From assembly GCF_049445995.1 (NCBI RefSeq), contig NZ_JBMSDZ010000031.1, positions 1 through 31,332 on the forward strand: a stretch of DNA of 31,332 nt, given 5' to 3'. This document shows, in pieces, positions 7,650 to 17,114 of the stretch. Position 1 is the first letter of the stretch, and each line of letters begins with the position of its first letter. The notes beneath the pieces were generated by a model, which saw only the letters and a program-made list of their open reading frames with translations, had not been told where the DNA came from and did not search any database. The stretch is from Dyella_A sp049445995. GTDB taxonomy: Bacteria; Pseudomonadota; Gammaproteobacteria; Xanthomonadales; Rhodanobacteraceae. Both the position numbers and the translations under genes were made by a program.

Positions 7650-8352
7650 CATCATCCTGCGGGCAAATACCTTGGCGGAGTTAAAGGCCAGGCTGGCCGA
7701 GTTGGATATTGAAGTCCCTGCACGCTCGGAAGGACGCAAGCCTTGCCATGCGGAGCGGTACGGCATCGCGCACTTGCTGGCGACGCTGCCGGCAGGACGG
7801 CTCTCGTTTCCGTTGACGCTTACCCATCGGGACAGACCGGATTTCCTGTTGGCCATGCCCGATGGCGACGACGTCGGGATCGAACACACGGAAGCCGTGC
7901 CCGAGAACGTTGCCCGTGCGCAGTTCCTGCGAGGGAGGGGCTTGGGGCCGGATGTTTACTTCACCCCTCACGTTACGCCGGGTGAACCACGGAAGACGGC
8001 CGCGGAACTTAAGCGCGAGATCGAGGCGGATGCCCCCGGTGGTGCTTGGGTCGGCGATTCACCGGAGCGCGAATGGGCGGCAGCAATAGCCCACTATGTC
8101 AAAGAGAAGTTGCCTAAGGCAACCGCTGAAGGGTTCGTTCGATACCGGGCCAACTGGCTGATCGTCTATGACAACTGGCCGTTGCCGACCGTCAGCTATG
8201 CCAAAGCGGCAACATACCTAGCGCCGCTCCTGATGGAGATTGGCGCCTTTTCGGTATTCGATGCGATCTTTGTCCATGACGACTCGCATATGTGCGAGTT
8301 TCGTGATGCCCCAGCTAACCATGTACTGCGGCCACTGCAGGCACCGAGGTAG
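7642..8352 (+). CDS. Unrecognised protein with possible PD-(D/E)XK motif, partner of the CoiA-like gene
   Basis: A 236-residue soluble protein. Around residues 62-84 the pattern RPDFLLAMPDGDDVGIEHTE (D67, E81-H-T83) resembles the strand-turn-strand of a PD-(D/E)XK nuclease with T in place of the usual Lys, so activity is uncertain. Residues about 145-200 carry an aromatic-rich segment (WAAAIAHYVKEKLPKA, ANWLIVYDNWPLP). The ATG at 7642 overlaps the upstream gene by 8 bp. I do not recognise a named family. It converges on the gene ending at 8465, with about 110 bp between them. Confidence 0.6.
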   Translation: MPDIILRANTLAELKARLAELDIEVPARSEGRKPCHAERYGIAHLLATLPAGRLSFPLTLTHRDRPDFLLAMPDGDDVGIEHTEAVPENVARAQFLRGRGLGPDVYFTPHVTPGEPRKTAAELKREIEADAPGGAWVGDSPEREWAAAIAHYVKEKLPKATAEGFVRYRANWLIVYDNWPLPTVSYAKAATYLAPLLMEIGAFSVFDAIFVHDDSHMCEFRDAPANHVLRPLQAPR

Positions 8353-8464
8353 TAGCCGATCCCGCCTTGCGCTTTTGGCCGTCTCCCCACGGCGTTTCTC
8401 GATCAGCGTGCGCCATGTTTCCCGCGCCGTGATGTCGGCAAGTAGTTCATCAGGATCGGCGAAG

Positions 8465-9529
8465 CTAACCTTGCCCGGTCAACTGGGCGTCGGAAAACAT
8501 GACCCGGTCTATACCCCAGAAATCCAGCAGGCATGAAAGCACGCTCCGAAGCTCGATGCTCGCGGTCTTGTGAAAGGCAAAGTCCCTTGCCATGGCCAAC
8601 TGCTCAAATTCACGGGCTACAGCGAAGAGCGTGCGGGCGACTTCATACCGTGCAAAGAATTCGCCGAGAATGGCCGTGTTCATTTGAGCGAGCTGCTTCT
8701 CGACGCTGGTCCTCACCTGGCGGGAGATTGCCGGCCCGTCACTCGCATGTTGCTCGACTAGTCCCATCGCGACATTCAGCACTTTTTTTAGGCCGTTACT
8801 ACCGCGCGAACCATAGGTGAACCCGTCCTTGATCAGTGCGCTGCGTTCGGATTGCTCGTGGAACGAAAGCTCTTTCATGCAATAGTCGACGGCGACGGCG
8901 ATGAACGAGCAGACCAGATAGAGACAGCGCAGGGCCGTCTCACGTTGGTTCCCTTTGGTGATCGCCTGCTCGGCAAAGAAACGGGCATGCTCCAGCCACA
9001 GATTGCAACTATCGAACGACAGTGAGTGAGCGAGCAGGCTCTTCGACAGCGTGACACGTCCTCGCCAGTCGCCATCGATCTTGCTGAACGAATATTCGTT
9101 GATCTTTCCGAAAAACTCTTCGTCGGTAAGGCGCGTGCTATTGGGTTCGTCTGAATGGGCAAGCTTGCCGAGAAAGGCGCCATCCAGCACAAGCACACCT
9201 AGCTCCCGGCCGAAATTTTTGACCTCCTGGCGTTTTTCCGTGGTGGCCACGATTGCATTGGTCGCCTTGCTGGCGATCCGCAGCCCCTGCACCCAAAAAA
9301 TGCGTTCGATGGCTTGCGGTGTCTTCTTGTTTTTCGCATCGACCAGGGTCACTTCACGCGACACGGAGGATATCCGGCTGTAGAGCCAAAGATCGATGTC
9401 CGTGACATCGAAGCCTTCGTAGACGAATGGGACGCCACGCACAACGTAGTAGCCGGCCTTGAGAAAATAGCTGCGCAGCAGCTCTTCCATCCTGGGGCCT
9501 TTAGGGAGCGCGTTCGAGTGCGTACTCAC
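8465..9529 (-). CDS. Restriction-endonuclease-like protein, second gene of a coupled pair
   Basis: A 354-residue protein. The N-terminus has a PD-(D/E)XK-like core: helix MEELLRSYFLKAGYYV (14-29), DVTDIDLWLY (D44/D46), then VTLVDAKNKKTPQ (D64, K66). The rest is largely helical. This resembles Mrr-like or archaeal-resolvase-like nuclease domains, but I do not recognise the full protein. The start is GTG at 9529: GGAGGT lies 5 nt upstream and the codon overlaps the stop of the upstream gene (GTGA), implying translational coupling. An ATG at 9490 is a weaker alternative. It is probably the nuclease or effector of a two-gene system with 9526-10788. Confidence 0.65.
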   Translation of the reverse strand: MSTHSNALPKGPRMEELLRSYFLKAGYYVVRGVPFVYEGFDVTDIDLWLYSRISSVSREVTLVDAKNKKTPQAIERIFWVQGLRIASKATNAIVATTEKRQEVKNFGRELGVLVLDGAFLGKLAHSDEPNSTRLTDEEFFGKINEYSFSKIDGDWRGRVTLSKSLLAHSLSFDSCNLWLEHARFFAEQAITKGNQRETALRCLYLVCSFIAVAVDYCMKELSFHEQSERSALIKDGFTYGSRGSNGLKKVLNVAMGLVEQHASDGPAISRQVRTSVEKQLAQMNTAILGEFFARYEVARTLFAVAREFEQLAMARDFAFHKTASIELRSVLSCLLDFWGIDRVMFSDAQLTGQG

Positions 9530-10788
9530 AGGCCACCTCCAGTACGCAGCACGGACAGCATGTCATTGGTTGCCTTGGGGCTCATTTGGGTTTGCGCCCG
9601 ACGAACCCTCTCACGGTTGAGCTCGGGGCCCTTGAAGTTCGTGACGGCTGCTGTCGGCAGCGCGCTCAAGGAGTGCTCGCTGACGTCGCCCTGGCGGATT
9701 GCCTGAAGTGCCAGTTCTCCCACTTCGGTTTTCAACAGACGCAGCATGGGTCCGGTGCGTCCCTTCTTCGAACCCTGCTTAACCTCCACCACGCCCTTAA
9801 GTTCCAGCACTCTGTAGTCTTCGGCAATGGCGCGCACGGGTCCCACACTTTCGCCCCGAACCAGCGCGCTCAGCAGGGCATCGACCATCTGAATTTGCCC
9901 ACGGGCATACGTACTCTTCGTCATGCCGTAGGTCACCGAGCTCACAAAGGCTTTGGCCAGGTCGAAGGCGTCGTCGATCATCGAATTGCTGTATTTGGAG
10001 AAGGCTGACGGCAACGTGAGAAAGCCCACATCCTCCGTAGAGTTGCTGACGACGCTGATATCGAACAGACCGATAGCGGTTACCTTCTGGAACAGCGTTT
10101 CGCCGAGGAACTGCTTCGCAGAATCGACGCTGACACAGGCCCGTTTTTTCAGCATGTCAGTCAATTCCGTCAACTTCGTCTGCTCGGCGGGCTGGAGGGA
10201 GTTGAGCACTGCCATAATCTTCTGGGTGGTATCGCGTCGGAACAAGTTGCCATTGAACAGCAGCTTGTCGTTCCCTCCCAGTTTTTCTACATCGACGAAT
10301 CCGATCTGCTCCGAGTCGGCCAGCAATTGACCGAGCTCCGCAGTGGGAAGCTTGTAGGTATCTGCCAGATCGCCAGCGACGTCCCGAGAGAGGATGGGTG
10401 ACTGCGAAGCCCGCTCAGCAAGGACCAAAGAGGCTTCCTCGCTGGCACCAGGCCGAAGTGCGTCGAAAATATCGGACGTGTGCTGCAGGGCGCTGGCCGT
10501 CGTGACGCCCAGTACGGCAACGCCGCTGGACGAGCTATCGATCAGCTCCTGCTTCTCCAGCACTTCAATGAGCTTGGGCAGCTCGAACGTCGTATTGATA
10601 TTCGCTGCCTTGGCGAGGACATTCAGACGATCCTGGTTGACCGTGATTTGGCGGTTCGCCGAAATCGCCGATAGCAAAATTCCCGCCTTGCCTGCCAGAT
10701 ATGTCTTTTCATACCCCGACTGGTTGGTGACGCTCTGCAGCTTGTTCGTGTGGTGAATGAGCCACGATCCCTTGGTCTTCTTGTCCAT
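9526..10788 (-). CDS. Unrecognised 420-aa protein, first gene of a coupled pair with a nuclease-like gene
   Basis: No family is recognised. The protein is soluble with no membrane segment or Walker motif. It is made of several short helical blocks with winged-helix-like spacing: LLSAISANRQITVNQDRLNVLAKAAN-type and NTTFELPKLIEVLEKQELID near residues 36-80, and AIAEDYRVLELKGVVEVKQG with ALQAIRQGD near 320-365. These look like tandem wHTH modules and suggest DNA or RNA sensing or regulation. The ATG at 10788 has only a weak AGGGA upstream. The stop overlaps the next gene's GTG by 4 nt. The pair sits downstream of Gabija, facing the same way but separated by about 370 bp. Confidence 0.6.
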   Translation of the reverse strand: MDKKTKGSWLIHHTNKLQSVTNQSGYEKTYLAGKAGILLSAISANRQITVNQDRLNVLAKAANINTTFELPKLIEVLEKQELIDSSSSGVAVLGVTTASALQHTSDIFDALRPGASEEASLVLAERASQSPILSRDVAGDLADTYKLPTAELGQLLADSEQIGFVDVEKLGGNDKLLFNGNLFRRDTTQKIMAVLNSLQPAEQTKLTELTDMLKKRACVSVDSAKQFLGETLFQKVTAIGLFDISVVSNSTEDVGFLTLPSAFSKYSNSMIDDAFDLAKAFVSSVTYGMTKSTYARGQIQMVDALLSALVRGESVGPVRAIAEDYRVLELKGVVEVKQGSKKGRTGPMLRLLKTEVGELALQAIRQGDVSEHSLSALPTAAVTNFKGPELNRERVRRAQTQMSPKATNDMLSVLRTGGGL

Positions 10789-10825
10789 GCGGTTCCCTGT
10801 TCCCGTGTTTCTGTCAACCTTTCTC

Positions 10826-11104
10826 TTATCGGCGACGCCGTTGTCGGCCGATGTACGTGATGTGCGCCACGGAGAGCATGCCTTGGATCTGCATGTACTG
10901 CGAAGGCTTGGTCAGACCAAGGGTCTGAACAAATTGTGCCATGAAACAGGCGTATACCTGCCGTCGATACGGGCGTTCCCGCGCCAGCGAACCGCCTACG
11001 AGGATCGCTGAAGTCGGCCAACCAGCGACTACGCCATCGACGGTGTGCAAATGGGGCAGTGCGACGCTATGCCCAGCCAGCCAGCGCCCAAACTGCTGCG
11101 CCAT
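10826..11104 (-). CDS. Possible small gene downstream of gajB
   Basis: The roughly 370 bp between gajB and the next gene contains one open frame of 92 codons, beginning MAQQFGRWLAGHSV and ending with the basic tail GRQRRRR. Its third-position GC is high, as in real genes here, and its frame extends open into gajB. No clear ribosome binding site precedes the ATG at 11104. No family is recognised. It may be a decayed or chance frame; otherwise I see nothing in this interval. Confidence 0.25.
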   Translation of the reverse strand: MAQQFGRWLAGHSVALPHLHTVDGVVAGWPTSAILVGGSLARERPYRRQVYACFMAQFVQTLGLTKPSQYMQIQGMLSVAHITYIGRQRRRR

Positions 11105-11159
11105 CGCTGATAGGGGCTGCAGGTCATCCCTCCGACAGCCATAGGGCCGATTGTCAGCC

Positions 11160-12896
11160 TCACGCCAGTGCTGCAGCGCCCGCTTCCTGAAACCCCCGGG
11201 CGAGCAGGACGGGTCGCAATTCCTCCAGTGCGTTAACCGGTACGCCAAGCCACAGGAGGTTGCGGGCACGGGTTACTGCGACGTAGCCGATGCGCCCGAC
11301 CTCGGTATCCACGCCGGCTAACAGCGCGTTGGCATGGTCACGGTTCGCCAGGTACAGCACTGCATCGAGGCTTTCGCCCTTCGCCTGATGAATCGTATCC
11401 ACGCGGATTCGCGGCATGTCGTTGTTGGCTGCCAGATCAACTGCGGCGATCAGCGGAGTATGGGGTAAACCCCTGCGCGCAAGCTTGTTGCCCAGATTGT
11501 TTGCACTCGCCAGCCCGTGCTTCTGCTCGATCGTCGCCAACAGCGCCCGCGCTCTTTCGAGCAACTGCGGGTGCCACTGCGTGCCCCCGATCAATGTAAC
11601 GGCGGGCAGCCCCAATTCCGGGTCGCGGGTGAACGCCCATACGAGCCGGCGCAGTAGCCGATCATCTGGGTAGCGCGCAGGCTGCGTGATCCGTGCGACG
11701 AGTCCCTGCGGCGGATTGGCCAGCAAGCCGACGATACAGGCGGCCACCAGTTTGAACGCGCCGAGATAGTCATGATGCCGATCCCGCAGGATCGCGGCCT
11801 GTGCCAGAGCTTTGACGGTTCCCTGGCCCGGCGCACCTTCATTGCCGGCGAGCCGGTCGGCCATGTCGCGACCTCGACAGAGCACCGCCGAGCGTTCGAG
11901 ATTCAGGCCGGCGACCAATACCGCAGCCTGGAATGCGGCGATGAGGTTCTCGCGTTCGGCATTGCGGTAGGGCACGAAGTACGTGCCATGCGTCGTCTCG
12001 GGTGCACTCCGATCAGCGGTGTCGATACGCGCCGAGAGCCCGTTGGCAAGGGCCAGTATCGCCGGTACGGAGCGGTAGTTCCTGGTCAGGCCGAGACTGT
12101 TGACGCCTTGCCGTTCTCCGTACTGCGTCAGGAAAGTCCCGTTCGCACCGGCGAACTCGTAGATGCCCTGGTTCGGGTCGCCGATCAGCGAGACCTGGCA
12201 GCCCGCGTTGATAAACTGCTCGATGATGGCCTGGTGCACCGTGCCGATGTCCTGCGCCTCGTCGATCAGGATATGGGGGTAGCGACGGATCAGCACGCGC
12301 AGGATGCTGGGCTGGTCGTCCAGCACGCGGTGACACCAGTAGCGCCCGAGGTTGTGAGTGTAGGCACCCACCTGCCCGAGACGGTGGACGAGACCCGTCG
12401 CATACGCGGTGTCCAGCCTTTGCGTCCTGTCGTTGTCGGCATAGCAGAAGTAGACATTGCCGCGGTCGAAGCCAACCTGCATCTTCGTGATCTCGCGCGG
12501 ATACGTGCCGGTCTGGAACTTGAAGCCGTTGAGGAACGCTTCTCCGCCCGTCACCAAGAATGCGGCCTGCTGCGCGCCCATCGTCCGATAGGCGTGCGGA
12601 TGCAGGACATTGCGGGTGATGAATCCGTCCAATGTGTCGATCTCGACGCGATCATGGGTAAATCCGCCGGACGCGCTCTGCGCCAGGTTTTGGTACTCCC
12701 GCCTGAACGTGTCCACCGCGACATTGGAGAACGAGAGGAGAGCGACGCGGCCACGGTGTTCACCGAGATGCTGACGCATCTGCGCGAGTCGGCGCACGGC
12801 GGTGAACGTCTTGCCGCTGCCGGCGCAGGCGATCACGGACATCGGCGCGAGCGGCGCGCCAATGATCTGCAGCTGCTCGTCGGATACCTGGGTCAT
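11160..12896 (-). CDS. gajB: Gabija GajB: UvrD-like superfamily 1 helicase
   Basis: A 578-residue UvrD/Rep-type helicase. Motifs in order: Q-motif region SDEQLQIIGAP, Walker A ACAGSGKT (23-30), ILIDEAQD (about 207-214), SLIGDPNQGIYEF, NYRSVPAIL, TIHQAKGESLDAV (about 499) and VAVTRARNLLW (about 537). In Gabija, GajB joins the GajA nuclease in an antiphage complex activated when nucleotides are depleted. Its ATG overlaps the gajA stop by 4 nt (ATGA), the usual gajA-gajB arrangement. It is somewhat longer than the reference GajB of about 500 residues. Confidence 0.85.
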   Translation of the reverse strand: MTQVSDEQLQIIGAPLAPMSVIACAGSGKTFTAVRRLAQMRQHLGEHRGRVALLSFSNVAVDTFRREYQNLAQSASGGFTHDRVEIDTLDGFITRNVLHPHAYRTMGAQQAAFLVTGGEAFLNGFKFQTGTYPREITKMQVGFDRGNVYFCYADNDRTQRLDTAYATGLVHRLGQVGAYTHNLGRYWCHRVLDDQPSILRVLIRRYPHILIDEAQDIGTVHQAIIEQFINAGCQVSLIGDPNQGIYEFAGANGTFLTQYGERQGVNSLGLTRNYRSVPAILALANGLSARIDTADRSAPETTHGTYFVPYRNAERENLIAAFQAAVLVAGLNLERSAVLCRGRDMADRLAGNEGAPGQGTVKALAQAAILRDRHHDYLGAFKLVAACIVGLLANPPQGLVARITQPARYPDDRLLRRLVWAFTRDPELGLPAVTLIGGTQWHPQLLERARALLATIEQKHGLASANNLGNKLARRGLPHTPLIAAVDLAANNDMPRIRVDTIHQAKGESLDAVLYLANRDHANALLAGVDTEVGRIGYVAVTRARNLLWLGVPVNALEELRPVLLARGFQEAGAAALA

Positions 12897-14641
12897 GGAG
12901 CGGCCTGTTGAACCTGGCAGGCATGGGCGATCGCCTCGCTTATGTAGTCCGGTACCACGCAGGCGGCGCCATCGACAAACACCTGTGCCAGGGCTTGGCC
13001 GAAGCGGCCTTTCTGCACGTTATTCTGCGGGCGCTCGAACATGCCGCTGAACAGGGCGCGCGCCTTTGCTGCGTCGCCTTCGACAGCGTCGACCGCCGCC
13101 GAGACCGCTTTGCCGATCTTCGGGTGAAGCTCCGTGAGAGCGGCCAGCATCGCAGTTCGGTTGTCGGCATGTAGCGCCAGGTCGTACTCCAGCGTCTTGA
13201 GTCCGTGGAAGACTTTGACGAAGGTGTCTTCACGTTCCTTCATCTTGGCGGTGTTGTCCGACACGTTCACCGCGTCGCCAAGCGCCGGATAGAGAGCTTG
13301 CGCCTCCCCGCCGCCTTCCGGTTCAGCAGTCGGATCGGCGTCGGTGATGACTGCCACCGGGATCTTCAATGCCTTTTCGCCGAACAGCGGGAGGAACGAA
13401 TCGAAGTTCAGACCTTCGACGCTGATCAGGCTGACGCCATGCGCGCGTAGCTTGTGGCCGCACTTCTCCGCCAGCACGCTTACCAGCATCAGCTCGGCGG
13501 CACCTTCGACGAAGATGACGCGCCGGGCAAAGAACAGTTCGGCACGGGTCACGTCGAGATAGCGCTCCAATTTCTCGCGCTTTCCCTTGTCGAAGGTGAT
13601 CGTGCGTGGAAAGAACGTCTCCACGGAATTCCCCGTGTCGACCAGACAGACCAGCCTGTCGAGGTCGGCGATGCTGGCGAAGTTGGGGGAATGGCTGGTG
13701 ACGAACAACTGGACGGGCTTCTCGCCCTCAACCGCCTTGATCATCTCCAGATAGCTGAGCAGCACGGCCTGGAGTTGCGGATGCAGGTGCGCCTCCGGTT
13801 CCTCGACGATCAGACTGCGGTATCTCGCGTCAGGGTTCTTGGCCAGCTCGCTGAGCACCACGGCCATGAAGATTAAGTTGTTGAAGCCGAGTCCGTTCTG
13901 CTCGATCTCGAACGTATCCACCAGCAGCGATAAGCGCGAAGCCAGCCGCTGGAAATCGCTGCCGCTCAAGCCGAGGTCGAGCACCTGGGCAAGCTGCGGG
14001 CCGAGCATGCTGTCGTGGCGACCCTTGATCGCCGTATGAGTGTTGACGACCGGCTCGTGCTTCTTCAGTTCTTCGTCGAGCTTCTTCAGCACGTCGTTGA
14101 TGCCTTCGCGTCCCGCGTCGTCGGCGAGGAGCTGGAACAGGCGTGACAACTGACTGCTGCGGCTAGGCTTGAGTCCCTGCGAGGCATCCCGCAGCGGCGG
14201 CAGATAGACACCGCGCAAGTTCTCCATCATGTCGGTGGTCAGGCCAAGGTCCTCGTGGTCGCCACACCAGCGCTTGGCACGCAGTCGGCCGGTCTTGTCG
14301 GCTTCCGAGTAACGGATGGAGATATGGGCCTCAAGCTTGCCGGCGTCGCCGGGTTTCAGTGCTGCGAGGAAATCGGCTTCATCGTCCGCATCCAGGTCGC
14401 GAAAAACGTATCGGAACTCGATGTCACCCGCTGGCGCCCCACCTTTGGGGCGGTGCATGTCTTCGCCATCCAGTCGAGGGTAGGGTTCGTCGTATCCCGC
14501 CAACAGCGCGCGCAGCGCGTCGATAACGGCGGTCTTGCCGACGTTGTTGGCCCCGACCAGAACGTTCAATCCGGGCTGGAAGCTCAAATCAACTTTCTGC
14601 AGCTTTCTGAAATTCGATATTTTCAATTGCGCTAGATACAC
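12893..14641 (-). CDS. gajA: Gabija GajA: OLD-family ATPase with TOPRIM nuclease domain
   Basis: A 582-residue protein, matching typical GajA length. The N-terminal ABC-type ATPase half has Walker A GANNVGKT (30-37), Walker B LIVEEPEAHLHP (about 272-283) and VTSHSPN. The C-terminal half is a TOPRIM domain with VIFVEGAAE (acidic residue at about 376), LISVEG and VITDADPT (about 430-437). OLD/GajA proteins are sequence-guided DNA nickases controlled by nucleotide levels. The start is GTG at 14641 with GGAG 7 nt upstream; the nearby ATG at 14654 is out of frame. It begins 47 bp after the DUF3732 gene, in the same direction, so the ABC-3C and Gabija genes may be one transcript. Confidence 0.88.
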   Translation of the reverse strand: MYLAQLKISNFRKLQKVDLSFQPGLNVLVGANNVGKTAVIDALRALLAGYDEPYPRLDGEDMHRPKGGAPAGDIEFRYVFRDLDADDEADFLAALKPGDAGKLEAHISIRYSEADKTGRLRAKRWCGDHEDLGLTTDMMENLRGVYLPPLRDASQGLKPSRSSQLSRLFQLLADDAGREGINDVLKKLDEELKKHEPVVNTHTAIKGRHDSMLGPQLAQVLDLGLSGSDFQRLASRLSLLVDTFEIEQNGLGFNNLIFMAVVLSELAKNPDARYRSLIVEEPEAHLHPQLQAVLLSYLEMIKAVEGEKPVQLFVTSHSPNFASIADLDRLVCLVDTGNSVETFFPRTITFDKGKREKLERYLDVTRAELFFARRVIFVEGAAELMLVSVLAEKCGHKLRAHGVSLISVEGLNFDSFLPLFGEKALKIPVAVITDADPTAEPEGGGEAQALYPALGDAVNVSDNTAKMKEREDTFVKVFHGLKTLEYDLALHADNRTAMLAALTELHPKIGKAVSAAVDAVEGDAAKARALFSGMFERPQNNVQKGRFGQALAQVFVDGAACVVPDYISEAIAHACQVQQAAP

Positions 14642-14688
14642 CGACGATCTCCATGGTGGCTACGTCCCCGAATGAGCGGGTGTCGTCT

Positions 14689-16629
14689 CTACGGCCAATC
14701 CTCGGGAACCAGTGCAGGCGGTTTGGTCCAGGGCTCTTCTACCAAAGCAGCCTGGAACCACGGCTCCCGGAGGTTCGCGTGCTCGGTGACAATCAACTGG
14801 AAGCCGGGGACGTCCTCCTGCGTGAACTTCAGCAACAGTTCGAACAATCGGCGCACCGCATCAAGGTCGGCGTCGGCCTCGGTGTTTTGCACCGAGCCAT
14901 CAGCGTCCTTATAGACCTGCTCGGACGGAAAGTAGACCTGGGTCGGCTGGTCGATCAGCAGGAAGCGCGGAATCGGACGATTGTTTTGGGCTGCGAACAG
15001 ATGCAAGGCGAGTAGTGCCGACAGGTGGTAGGCCAAGTGATTTTCACCGCCACCGGTCCGGCCCATAGGAACCGGACGCTCGGGTCGATCGAAGACGATC
15101 GTCAGCTGCGGCAGGTTTAGCCGCGCAGGATAGGGGCCAAACTCGGCGTTGAACTTCTGGATGTACCGCGACACCTGTGCCGATATGTTGTTGAGGATCG
15201 AGGTCAGGCGTTCGTTGCTGTCGTCGGCACCGATCTGTTCCTCCAGCTGCTTCACTTTGTTGTTGAGGCGACGATTCTCCGCTTCCAGCTTGGCAAGATC
15301 CTCGTTCGGGAGGAGCGTTTCCAAGAACAGGCTGATCCGGCCGACTACACGCGCGGCTGCGTTGTTGCGGGTGCCCATCTGGGCGATGACCTCGTTGGCC
15401 GAGATCGCTGCGGACAGCTCCGCTTCCTTCTGCTTGATGGTGCCCGCGATCTCGTCTGCCTTGTCGGTCAGCTCGGTCAGGTAGGCTTCGAGTTTCGGGC
15501 GCTGGCCGGTGGCGATGCTCAATTCCTTATCGAGCGATGCCAGCTCGTTGAGCAGGACGGTGGCGACCGGGGATTCCAGCGCCAAGTTCCGTTCGCTGAA
15601 TGGCCATTGCCATTCGCCGCTGTCAGGATTCTTCGGCAACGCCTTGATCGAGGCTAGCCGGTCTATCTGTTCGGCGGCCTCGCTTTCGTAGCCGCCCGCC
15701 CGTTTGGCAAATTGACGCGCCGCGTCGATCCTGGTCTGGGTGTCGCGGCGATCCTGTCGCAACTGGCCCAGTTCTTCTTCCAGAAGCGAAACTCGGCTGC
15801 CGTCGTCGTCAGGCACCGTTTCAGGCTTCCACGACAGCGTCGATCTCAACGTGTCGATAATGCCGTCGGCATTCGGGTTCACATCGGCGTTGCCGATAGC
15901 GCCGACCGTCCTGGCTTCCGAGTAGAGGCCAATGGCCTGTTCGTGCGACGTATCGACGGTATCGCGCGCCTGTTCCAGCTTCTTGTTGCTGATCCTCAAG
16001 TCCCGCTGTGCCGTGCGTAGCCTGGATTCCAGTTCGTAGCGGTCGTGGGAAGACACGCCGAGCAGAATCGGCAGCGTGTCGCGGATCGCCTGCGGCTGGA
16101 ACTGCTCGTTCTGGCGGTAGAAAAGCTGGTCCTTGTTGGCAACCAATCCCTGCTTCTGGAACAGGTAGTAGAGTGTGTGTTTGACGTTCGCATCGTAGCT
16201 GTCGCGACTGTGTTCGAGCGCGACATCGGTACGGTTCTCGGGAATGCCGAGTAGGCGCGACAGCAATTCGACGATGCTGTCGTCGTCGGTGTTGACCACC
16301 AAGTCCTTGAAATCGGGAGCCTGCAATTGGGCACCCCTTCGCAGCATTGCCGTGCTGCAACTGGCGCCGCCGCTGGGCGGGGTTGGCTTGGCGACCAGTA
16401 CTTGCTCCTTTTCAAACTGGTAGATCACGGCGAACCAGGCCACCTTGTCGCGGATGACGCCTTCGGGGACGTTGAACGTGGAGCGTCCCATGCAGTATTC
16501 GATGATGTCGGAGAGCGCGGACTTGCCGGTGGAGGAGCGACCGGTGATGACGTTGAGCCCGTCCACCTTGAACCGGAGATCACGGCGCTGGCCGTCGTGA
16601 CTGTAGATGTGGATGGAACGGATCTTCAT
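14689..16629 (-). CDS. ABC-3C system ATPase (DUF3732)
   Basis: A 646-residue SMC/ABC-like ATPase. Walker A is GRSSTGKS (30-37). Two long coiled-coil stretches lie at about 200-260 and 335-480. Then come a signature-like MGRTGGGENHLAYHLSALL, Walker B FLLIDQPTQVYFP (about 552-564) and VTEHANL. The IDQPTQVYFP form is characteristic of DUF3732. These are the ATPases of ABC three-component (ABC-3C) conflict systems, thought to sense invading DNA and control a partner effector. The ATG overlaps the middle-component stop by 4 nt. Confidence 0.85.
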   Translation of the reverse strand: MKIRSIHIYSHDGQRRDLRFKVDGLNVITGRSSTGKSALSDIIEYCMGRSTFNVPEGVIRDKVAWFAVIYQFEKEQVLVAKPTPPSGGASCSTAMLRRGAQLQAPDFKDLVVNTDDDSIVELLSRLLGIPENRTDVALEHSRDSYDANVKHTLYYLFQKQGLVANKDQLFYRQNEQFQPQAIRDTLPILLGVSSHDRYELESRLRTAQRDLRISNKKLEQARDTVDTSHEQAIGLYSEARTVGAIGNADVNPNADGIIDTLRSTLSWKPETVPDDDGSRVSLLEEELGQLRQDRRDTQTRIDAARQFAKRAGGYESEAAEQIDRLASIKALPKNPDSGEWQWPFSERNLALESPVATVLLNELASLDKELSIATGQRPKLEAYLTELTDKADEIAGTIKQKEAELSAAISANEVIAQMGTRNNAAARVVGRISLFLETLLPNEDLAKLEAENRRLNNKVKQLEEQIGADDSNERLTSILNNISAQVSRYIQKFNAEFGPYPARLNLPQLTIVFDRPERPVPMGRTGGGENHLAYHLSALLALHLFAAQNNRPIPRFLLIDQPTQVYFPSEQVYKDADGSVQNTEADADLDAVRRLFELLLKFTQEDVPGFQLIVTEHANLREPWFQAALVEEPWTKPPALVPEDWP

Positions 16630-17114
16630 GGGCGAATTCCGAAAGTCGTGTAAATGGTCGCCCGGTCGGCGATGCGCGCGAACTCCCTTCCGACGACGCG
16701 CGCCACTTTCTGGCAGGTGACGGTCTCATCGGTCCCTTTGACGGCTGTGCGCACCTTCCTGGGTACGGTCTGGATGCGACCATCGTCCGCGACGGCGATG
16801 CAGCCCCTTTCCATCAGCAGGCCGAATCCTTCGAAGGCATAGGGCAGCATCTGCGTGACCCGGTTGGCGAAGCCCACCATGACTTGCTGGTTCTTCTCCG
16901 TGGTCTTGAGCAGGTAACTGCGTGGACTGCCGGCGATCACCTCGCGCGAATCCTTGTGCAGACACAGCGGCAGCACCAGAAGCGACAGCGAGAAGGGCAT
17001 GCCTCGGGCATCTTCTTCCTCGTAGCCATGCAGGGCGCGGAACAGGACCAAGCCGCAGAAGGCTGGGTTGAACAGGTTCCGAATCTCAAAGGGGCGCTGG
17101 TCCCATCGCTTCAT
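16626..17114 (-). CDS. ABC-3C middle component (DUF6521-like)
   Basis: A 162-residue protein with the features of three-component ABC middle components: RPFEIRNLFNPAFCG near the N-terminus, a central LSLLVLPLCLHKDSRE, and a helical C-terminal region with ARVVGREFARI and TTFGIRP at the end. The middle component is believed to bridge the ATPase and the ABC-3C effector protein. It overlaps its neighbours by 4 bp on both sides, so the three genes are translationally coupled. Family assignment is from memory of the motif pattern. Confidence 0.8.
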   Translation of the reverse strand: MKRWDQRPFEIRNLFNPAFCGLVLFRALHGYEEEDARGMPFSLSLLVLPLCLHKDSREVIAGSPRSYLLKTTEKNQQVMVGFANRVTQMLPYAFEGFGLLMERGCIAVADDGRIQTVPRKVRTAVKGTDETVTCQKVARVVGREFARIADRATIYTTFGIRP

